Both the position numbers and the translations under genes were made by a program. From contig CALAPY010000016.1 of NCBI GenBank assembly GCA_937891015.1, forward strand, positions 1 to 28,770: a stretch of DNA of 28,770 nt, read 5' to 3'. Shown here piece by piece: positions 23,965-28,770 of the stretch; position 1 is the first letter of the stretch, and every line of letters starts with the position of its first letter. Origin of the DNA: UBA2108 sp002713215 (GTDB taxonomy: Bacteria; Bacteroidota; Bacteroidia; Flavobacteriales_G; Salibacteraceae). The notes below the pieces were generated by a model. The model was given only the letters and a program-made list of their open reading frames with translations. It ran no database searches and was not told the DNA's origin.

Positions 23965-26499
23965 GTGCTAAAACACTTTTCATTTCTTTTATTTATCTCC
24001 TGTTTTGCTTTTGCAGGGGTTTCCCAAAAACCAGGAGTTCCACTAATAACCAACTATGAACCCAGTGACTATGTGGCAAGTCCACAAAATTGGGGAGTAA
24101 CTCAAATGGAATCCGGTGAAATGCTTTTTGCCAACGATTTTGGGCTTTTGATTTATAACGGAAGACAGTGGAAAACCATAGAAGAAGAAGTTGGGTTTAA
24201 TTCAAAATCCATATTAAAAAAAGGGTCAAGTATATACTTGGGTTGCGAGAACAACGTTTTTAGAATCAAAACAGATTCTGGTGGTTCACTTATTTTCAAA
24301 TCCATTCTACCCTCCCTACCTGATTCCATAGCTGAATTTGGAATGGTAGATGGATTACTCTCTGTTGGAAATCAAATTGCTTTTCACTCCAAGAATTTTC
24401 TTTTTATTCTTAATGACGATGAGTTTGAATATGCATATACTGAGAACAATATCATTTCAATATTTAGTGTAAAAGGTCAGATTTATGCAAGCGTTGAAGA
24501 CCGAGGATTACTTAGACTCGAAAATGAGCTATTGGTGCCCATTTTGGGCTATCAAAATTTTCTGGATAACCGGCCCATCTCCATGGTGCAAGTCAAAGGA
24601 GGAATTAATGTATTGACAGAAAATAATGGAAGTTATTTTATTGAAATTGACACCTATGGTTATGAGCGTAAGGTTACTAAAATAGAAACCGAAATTGATC
24701 TCCTATTCGAGAATAAAAAGTTAGCCCGATATTTTAAAATTAATGACCAACTGCAAGGGGTTTCAACTGAAAACTCCGGGTTATACCTGGTTAAAAATTG
24801 GAAAACAATTGAATACCATTTGGACATTGATAATGGACTCATTGATGAATATGTACATGATGTTTCTATTGATCGGTTTGGGTCTTTATGGTTGGCACTC
24901 AATAATGGTATTTCCAAGGTTGACATCTCCTATCCTATTCAAGTATTTGATAATCGATCTGGCCTGGAAGGTATGGTGGAGTCAATGGTATTACACGAAA
25001 ACCAGGTATACGCCGCTACACATTCCGGAGTTTATTCCTTAAAAAATGGTGCAAATAAATTTACCGAAGCCCTACCTATTCAGGCATGGGATCTTCTAAG
25101 CTTTTCATCCGATGCAGGCTCCAAACTTTTGGTAGCAACCAATGAAGACATTTCTGAATATACTTCTAGCGGACAACTCAAAACCATTGTAGAATGTTAT
25201 CCCTGGAAACTATACCAACCCACTAAGCCCAAAAACACTGTATTAATCGGAACAGACCCTGGACTTACGGCAATTAAGTGGGAAGGTGAAAAGTGGGTAG
25301 TTGGCCACGAAAGCCCGGAAGTACTCTCTGAAATTGGTAATTTTTGTGAGGACAAAAATGGAATCTGGATGGGAACCCGAGGTAGTGAACCCTATCTTCT
25401 TGCTGGTTTAAGCTGGAACAACGATTCAACAATTTTTGGAGAATCCACTTCATTTGATCGAAGTTCAACGGAAATAGGAGATGGTGAGGTAAACACTTTT
25501 AAATGGAAGGGTGAAGTTCTTTTCGGTACAAGTTCAGGAATCTTCCAGCACAACAATGGAAAATTTCAACTTAACACTTCAATTACTGGCCTTGATTCTC
25601 TTGCCTTAGTACACCGTGCATACAATTGGAAAGATCAGGAATTGTGGGCAATTGCCTACACTAACGGACAATTTCAGTATGGTTTTGCAGATCAAAACAA
25701 CAACTGGAACTATCGTCTTTTTAGCCCCATAGCAAAAGACATTGTGCATTCTATTTTACCTGATCAAGACAATGACATGCTGTTTGGAGGTGCTGGTGGA
25801 ATCTACAAATACAACAAAGGAGAACCTTTCGATATTGAACAATCCTACAACTGCATTCTAAATAAGGTTACGGTTCTGGAAGACTCCCTCATTCACAATG
25901 GGTTTTGGCAAGATACCAGTGGACTATTTTCAACCAACCAACCTGAATGGGCTATCCCAAGGTTCCATTACAAGGTCAATGCAATTGCATTTGAATATTC
26001 GAGTGTAACGTTTGGGGATGAGGAAGACATCAGTTACTCCTATTGGTTGGAGGGTAATGACAAACGCTGGAGCAAATGGACCAAAGAACATAAGAAGGAA
26101 TACACCAATTTACCGCCGGGAAATTATCGATTTAAAGTAAAAGCTATTAACGTGTTGGGTACAGAAAGCCAAATTGCCGAATATCGTTTTACGGTATTAA
26201 AACCCTGGTTCCAAAGCCCCTGGTATTATGGAGCTCAAACTGCTGTTTTAGCCCTGTTGGTTTTCCTAACGGTTTTCCTCAATCGAAGCGGGAACCCTAG
26301 TCCTTTCTCCAGTGTAATTGCCTTTGTAACTATTATAACCGTATTTGAATTTATTATCATGACCATAGAACCATTTTTTATTGAGTATACGGATGAAATT
26401 CCCGTATTCAACCTCATTATGAATATCCTTATGGCCATGTCGCTGGCTCCAGTAGAAAAAATGATTCGAAACTTCTTAGCTAAAAGAAACCATGAATAG
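23965..26499 (+). CDS. Propeller/Y_Y_Y sensor-like membrane protein lacking an output domain
   Basis: An 844-residue protein. It begins with a signal peptide (MLKHFSFLLFISCFAFAGVS). Residues about 30-640 form propeller repeats of the two-component-regulator type (FGLLIYNGRQWKTIEEE, VSIDRFGSLWLALNNGISKVD, EDKNGIWMGTRG). A Y_Y_Y domain spans about 650-745 (ISYSYWLEGNDKRWSKWTKEHKKEYTNLPPGNYRFKVKA). Three membrane helices follow at about 753-772, 783-803 and 816-834, and the protein ends (KMIRNFLAKRNHE). Proteins with this periplasmic layout usually continue into a histidine kinase, LytTR or HTH domain, which is absent here with no sign of a frameshift. The start is GTG at 23965 because it gives a good signal peptide. 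Its end overlaps the deformylase gene by 8 bases. The signal, partner and role are unknown. Confidence 0.88.
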   Translation: MLKHFSFLLFISCFAFAGVSQKPGVPLITNYEPSDYVASPQNWGVTQMESGEMLFANDFGLLIYNGRQWKTIEEEVGFNSKSILKKGSSIYLGCENNVFRIKTDSGGSLIFKSILPSLPDSIAEFGMVDGLLSVGNQIAFHSKNFLFILNDDEFEYAYTENNIISIFSVKGQIYASVEDRGLLRLENELLVPILGYQNFLDNRPISMVQVKGGINVLTENNGSYFIEIDTYGYERKVTKIETEIDLLFENKKLARYFKINDQLQGVSTENSGLYLVKNWKTIEYHLDIDNGLIDEYVHDVSIDRFGSLWLALNNGISKVDISYPIQVFDNRSGLEGMVESMVLHENQVYAATHSGVYSLKNGANKFTEALPIQAWDLLSFSSDAGSKLLVATNEDISEYTSSGQLKTIVECYPWKLYQPTKPKNTVLIGTDPGLTAIKWEGEKWVVGHESPEVLSEIGNFCEDKNGIWMGTRGSEPYLLAGLSWNNDSTIFGESTSFDRSSTEIGDGEVNTFKWKGEVLFGTSSGIFQHNNGKFQLNTSITGLDSLALVHRAYNWKDQELWAIAYTNGQFQYGFADQNNNWNYRLFSPIAKDIVHSILPDQDNDMLFGGAGGIYKYNKGEPFDIEQSYNCILNKVTVLEDSLIHNGFWQDTSGLFSTNQPEWAIPRFHYKVNAIAFEYSSVTFGDEEDISYSYWLEGNDKRWSKWTKEHKKEYTNLPPGNYRFKVKAINVLGTESQIAEYRFTVLKPWFQSPWYYGAQTAVLALLVFLTVFLNRSGNPSPFSSVIAFVTIITVFEFIIMTIEPFFIEYTDEIPVFNLIMNILMAMSLAPVEKMIRNFLAKRNHE

Positions 26500-27103
26500 A
26501 ATAATACTTCTGATTTTTCTTCTTCTACCTTTAATTGCAACCGCACAAAAAGCCCGAAAGCTTAAGAAAAAGGAGATTCGATTAATTGAGGCTGGTAATC
26601 CATTGGATACGATGCGCGTCCTACTGGTTACGAATAAAAGTGACTCTACATTACTACGTAAATCATGCAAGGATGTAGACCTGGACAAGAATGGCGGAGA
26701 GGTTATTTATTTTTCTAAACGCCTGATTGTAACCATGACCCATCCTAAGAACATGGGAGTTGGGATTGCTGCACCACAGGTCGGATTACTTCGTAATATC
26801 ATTTGTGTTCAGCGCTTTGACAAACCCAATACGCCCAACGAGATTTATATAAACCCGACTATTATTAGCTGTTCCGATTCAACTCAATTAGGGCCAGAAG
26901 GTTGCTTATCCATCCCCAATAAAAAAGGAGAAGTAAAGCGTGCCGCCCAAATAACGTTGGAGTATATAGACCTGGATGGCAAAAAACACATCGAAGAAAT
27001 AGAAGGATTTACGGCTGTAATCTTCCAGCACGAAATTGATCACCTAAGGGGGATTCTATTTACCGACCACTTGCAGGAACACGGGTTGAAACCCAAGGAC
27101 TAA
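26492..27103 (+). CDS. def: Exported peptide deformylase-like metallohydrolase
   Basis: A 203-residue member of the peptide deformylase family, which removes the formyl group from N-terminal methionine. Catalytic motifs are intact: GIAAPQVG (91-98), EGCLSIP with Cys138, and HEIDH (180-184) with His180 and His184 as metal ligands and Glu181 catalytic. Unlike the housekeeping enzyme it starts with a clear signal peptide, MNRIILLIFLLLPLIATAQ, followed by a basic KARKLKKKE stretch and a DTMRVLLVTNKSDSTLLRKS segment. The protein should therefore be exported to the periplasm or beyond. I recall similar secreted deformylase-like proteins in other Bacteroidota, so the arrangement is probably not unique. 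The ATG overlaps the end of the sensor gene by 8 bases (ATGAATAG), so translation is likely coupled. Its substrate in the periplasm is unclear. Confidence 0.9.
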   Translation: MNRIILLIFLLLPLIATAQKARKLKKKEIRLIEAGNPLDTMRVLLVTNKSDSTLLRKSCKDVDLDKNGGEVIYFSKRLIVTMTHPKNMGVGIAAPQVGLLRNIICVQRFDKPNTPNEIYINPTIISCSDSTQLGPEGCLSIPNKKGEVKRAAQITLEYIDLDGKKHIEEIEGFTAVIFQHEIDHLRGILFTDHLQEHGLKPKD

Positions 27104-27115
27104 CCTTTGGGTTTT
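27089..27115. terminator. Bidirectional terminator spanning two stop codons
   Basis: AAACCCAAGG (27089-27098) pairs with CCTTTGGGTTT (27104-27114) with one bulged T, over the loop ACTAA that holds both convergent stop codons. A short T run follows on the plus strand and a TTT on the minus strand. Confidence 0.6.
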
Positions 27116-27390
27116 AGGTAATCGGATATAGCCTCTACATACTGCTCAAAAGCCACTCTTCCTTTATTGGTAATTGAACACGTGGTCAAGGGGTAATTGT
27201 TTCGGAAAGCTTTGTCCACCTTAATGTATTCCTTATCCTTTAACTTGGTAATTTGAACACTCAGGTTCCCTCGGGTTGATTGAGTTTTTTCCAGCAGCCA
27301 ATTAAATTCTGCAGACTCCAGGCCAACCAGCAAACTCATAATGGCCAGCCTTAATTCGTTGTGTAAAAGTGGATCTAATTTTTTAAGCAT
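27100..27390 (-). CDS. Winged-helix transcriptional regulator (HTH_34-like)
   Basis: A 96-residue DNA-binding protein. It begins MLKKLDPLLHNELRLAIMSLLVG; the helix-turn-helix is ESAEFNWLLEKTQSTRGNLSVQITKLKDKEYIKVDKAF and the wing NNYPLTTCSITNKGRVAFEQYVEAI. This matches the short ArsR/MarR-like winged-helix family common in Bacteroidota. I start at the ATG at 27388-27390; the frame is open further upstream, but that part overlaps the neighbouring coding sequence in another frame. The start overlaps the preceding membrane gene by 8 bases, and the stop overlaps the deformylase stop on the other strand. As last gene of a three-gene cassette it may autoregulate through the palindrome at 28164-28178. 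Family call good, target and signal unknown. Confidence 0.88.
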   Translation of the reverse strand: MLKKLDPLLHNELRLAIMSLLVGLESAEFNWLLEKTQSTRGNLSVQITKLKDKEYIKVDKAFRNNYPLTTCSITNKGRVAFEQYVEAISDYLKPKG

Positions 27391-27952
27391 TTCCCCCGCT
27401 CTCTTGTTTGTACAGCAAGTACCCAGGAATAAGGTATCCCAGAAAAATAGCACCACTAAAAACCAATCCGGTAAACTCCTTAGCAACAAAAAACGAAAGT
27501 ATTCCTGCCACCCAAAAAACTATTCCTCCCACTTTTAAGGGGTTAAATTTTGCAATTCCACCGGTAACAAAAGTTGGTAACCCGGTAAGCAATAGCACGT
27601 AGGGCGTTGGGTTTTGACGATTCCACACAGAAAGAAGGATGACTAGAAAAAGTGTAATGCCAAACCCTCCCCATAAATAATTGTGCGACAGATCGTAGTA
27701 GGTTTTCACTTTTTGTTTTTTGCTTTCTTTTCTGGAGTACCACATGGAAATTACGCCCCCCAATACTCCCATGATACCCCAAACCGCATAGCCTTGTTTT
27801 AATCCCATTTGATAAACTATAACATGTTCAGCTATTCCGGAAATAACCAACAGCACCCCCCAAATCAAAAAATAGGGGCTGACCTTGTGAAACGATTGTT
27901 TGGCTTCAGCCATCATTGACTGAATAATCTCGAGACTCTTTTCAGGCTTCAT
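27383..27952 (-). CDS. Small multi-pass membrane protein, function unknown
   Basis: A 189-residue protein. The start is the ATG at 27950-27952 (MKPEKSLEIIQSMMAEAKQSF), which overlaps the end of the preceding 60-codon gene by 11 bases. A soluble amphipathic N-terminus (about 1-27) is followed by roughly five hydrophobic segments: YFLIWGVLLVISGIAEHVIVY, YAVWGIMGVLGGVISMWYS, LWGGFGITLFLVILLSVW, a middle GLPTFVTGG to VFWVAGILSFFVA, and VFSGAIFLGYLIPGYLLYK. No catalytic motif is visible. It is translationally coupled to the winged-helix regulator downstream, a pairing I recall as frequent in Bacteroidota, so it may be the regulator's partner or target. Function cannot be assigned. Confidence 0.85.
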   Translation of the reverse strand: MKPEKSLEIIQSMMAEAKQSFHKVSPYFLIWGVLLVISGIAEHVIVYQMGLKQGYAVWGIMGVLGGVISMWYSRKESKKQKVKTYYDLSHNYLWGGFGITLFLVILLSVWNRQNPTPYVLLLTGLPTFVTGGIAKFNPLKVGGIVFWVAGILSFFVAKEFTGLVFSGAIFLGYLIPGYLLYKQESGGNA

Positions 27953-28124
27953 TCTTTTCTTTTTTATCATCTTTTTTGGCAATTACTGCAGCCATGGCAG
28001 CTACGACTAACCCAACACCTATGCCGATAAACATAAATGCTTTCATATTCCCATAGAGTTGCCCAACGCCCATTCCAATTAATGTTCCTCCTCCTATAAT
28101 ATACCCTGAATTTATGTGCTTCAT
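27942..28124 (-). CDS. 60-residue glycine-rich membrane protein
   Basis: A short protein beginning at the ATG at 28122-28124 (MKHINSGYIIGGGTLIGMGVG), with two hydrophobic glycine-rich segments joined by QLYGNMKAF and a charged tail KKDDKKEKNEA. Weak purine-rich sequence (AATAAGG) precedes the ATG. The frame is open further upstream, but the extra 36 residues run through the promoter (28151-28158) and look non-coding. Its stop overlaps the ATG of the next membrane gene, so it is the first gene of the coupled cassette. It may be a small membrane subunit or a regulatory peptide; there is no recognised family. Confidence 0.7.
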   Translation of the reverse strand: MKHINSGYIIGGGTLIGMGVGQLYGNMKAFMFIGIGVGLVVAAMAAVIAKKDDKKEKNEA

Positions 28125-28150
28125 AACCTTATTATTTAGTTTGTAGAGTG

Positions 28151-28158
28151 CAAATATA
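28151..28158 (-). promoter_or_regulatory. -7 promoter element of the membrane/regulator cassette
   Basis: On the minus strand this is TATATTTG, an exact consensus match, 26 bases ahead of the 60-codon gene. No TTG is seen at the usual distance. Confidence 0.55.
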
Positions 28159-28163
28159 AACTT

Positions 28164-28178
28164 GTTTATAAAATAAAC
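28164..28178. promoter_or_regulatory. Candidate operator of the cassette
   Basis: GTTTAT and ATAAAC form perfect inverted arms around AAA. The site sits between the -7 element and where -33 would be, a good position for repression by the cassette's own winged-helix regulator. The AT-rich composition means chance is not excluded. Confidence 0.4.
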
Positions 28179-28218
28179 TATAATGTTGCGAAATAAATTG
28201 GATAGGTTAACATAACTA

Positions 28219-28596
28219 TAATTATAGGACAAAAGGGCTAATTTTAAGCTATACGTTGTTATCCAGGATTTGCGCCTAGCTATGCTAGTTAATATAAAAT
28301 CAGTTATCGGACAACTTGTTGTTCGCTAACGGCTCGATTTTATGTTAAAGCAAATCCTTTAGAATATACGGCAAGGAAATTCTTACACACAAATCTTTTG
28401 TCAACTATAATGGATATTATGTCTGCGCTCGCAAACTCGCTTGCTTGTCTTTAGATCAGCCAAGTAAATAGTTTCGCGCACACCAACCGCACGTTACTAG
28501 ATTTTAATATTCCGTACAATTCTTCAAGTTGTCGTTAGATTTTAAAATCTCGTGAGTTTTAAATTTCGTCTTCGATTTTGGTTTGTCCTATAATTA
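28219..28596. repeat. Non-coding element bounded by a 15-bp inverted repeat
   Basis: TAATTATAGGACAAA (28219-28233) is the exact reverse complement of TTTGTCCTATAATTA (28582-28596); 348 bases lie between. No ORF of note is inside. It contains the branched hairpin 28265-28358, a perfect 14-bp palindrome AGATTTTAAAATCT at 28537-28550, a direct repeat TAGATTTTAA (28498-28507 and 28536-28545) and the GC-richer stretch GCGCTCGCAAACTCGCTTGC at 28425-28444. It may be a miniature mobile element, an attC-like cassette boundary or a dispersed intergenic repeat. The gene-free stretch runs from 28125 to at least 28600. Confidence 0.5.
28265..28358. repeat. 94-base nested, branched hairpin
   Basis: The outer stem AGGATTTGC (28265-28273) pairs with GCAAATCCT (28350-28358), perfect. 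Inside it a separate small hairpin CTAGC-TAT-GCTAG lies at 28276-28288. TTAATATAAAATC (28289-28301) pairs with GATTTTATGTTAA (28336-28348) at 12 of 13 positions plus one wobble. The tip GTTATCGGACAAC (28303-28315) pairs with GTTGTTCGCTAAC (28318-28330) with one mismatch and one wobble. All elements line up coaxially, giving a three-way junction as DNA or RNA. Confidence 0.75.
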
Positions 28597-28600
28597 GACG

Positions 28601-28737
28601 TTATATTAAATTGCCGCGCACAATTTCCTTGGAGTAAAATTCAGTTTCCTTGTGATTATTTCGGATTACTTTCAAATACGTGATTCTAATCCACCCCGCA
28701 AAGCATTCATCTTTAAACTCGTATTGGTTTGGGTTTT
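28601..28737 (-). pseudogene. Possible C-terminal gene fragment
   Basis: On the minus strand, 44 open codons end at TAA (28601-28603) just outside the inverted repeat. The reading YEFKDECFAGWIRITYLKVI and onward to KEIVRGNLI has protein-like composition. The frame is closed upstream by TAG at 28738-28740 and by TGA shortly before. A neighbouring frame just upstream reads MPVSYLEKPKP, so it may be a frameshifted remnant of a gene continuing past the window edge. No family was recognised and chance is a real alternative. Confidence 0.25.
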
Positions 28738-28770
28738 TCTAGGTAGCTCACTGGCATGCGTCAAATGAGC

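Noticed and set aside
27391..27489. Longer N-terminus for the winged-helix regulator
   Set aside because: The extension lies inside the upstream membrane gene in another frame, and the ATG at 27390 overlaps its stop in the usual coupled fashion.
28125..28232. Longer N-terminus for the 60-residue membrane protein
   Set aside because: It would run through the consensus -7 element and the candidate operator; its sequence is AT-driven (many N, I, Y, F).

Overview
The window reads as a chromosome segment of a Bacteroidota bacterium (Flavobacteriia/Cytophagia-like, probably free-living or aquatic). The evidence is three large secreted proteins with type IX secretion (T9SS) C-terminal sorting domains, SprB and SBBP repeats, promoters of the Bacteroidota type (TAnnTTTG, sometimes with an upstream TTG), and weak Shine-Dalgarno sequences. 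No rRNA, tRNA, CRISPR array or intact insertion sequence was found by eye.

Layout. 1-2977: head of a minus-strand suf iron-sulfur assembly operon (A-type carrier, sufB, a Tudor-like small protein, start of sufC), with a palindromic operator overlapping its promoter. 3104-3698: a plus-strand HXXE-family membrane protein broken by one base in a G run. 3709-10359: a minus-strand 2216-residue T9SS surface protein, made of a seven-blade propeller, about 20 Ig-like repeats and a sorting domain. 10579-12496: a flavin split-barrel protein and a second T9SS protein with Asp-box repeats. 12550-14900: feoA-feoB ferrous iron uptake operon behind a palindrome that also occurs upstream of suf. 14920-15994: thiL. 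16011-18524: orphan hybrid histidine kinase. 18588-20244: ComF-type phosphoribosyltransferase and a divergent coiled-coil membrane protein. 20318-23953: a 1165-residue T9SS protein with SprB repeats and a good terminator. 23953-27115: a two-component-type propeller/Y_Y_Y protein without output domain, overlapping an exported peptide deformylase. 27100-28178: a tightly overlapping three-gene cassette (two small membrane proteins and a winged-helix regulator). 28219-28770: non-coding DNA with a 15-bp inverted repeat around a 94-base branched hairpin, and a possible gene remnant.

How the parts fit. Two iron systems (suf for cluster assembly, feo for Fe2+ import) lie about 10 kb apart and share a 6-4-6 dyad near their promoters, which suggests one metal-responsive regulator. 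The T9SS proteins share architecture and are probably cell-surface or secreted products, but the T9SS machinery is not in the window. The points I find most worth following are the suf/feo shared dyad, the FeoB G4 motif lacking its aspartate, the output-less sensor coupled to an exported deformylase, and the structured element at the right end. All functional calls come from reading motifs; no search was run.
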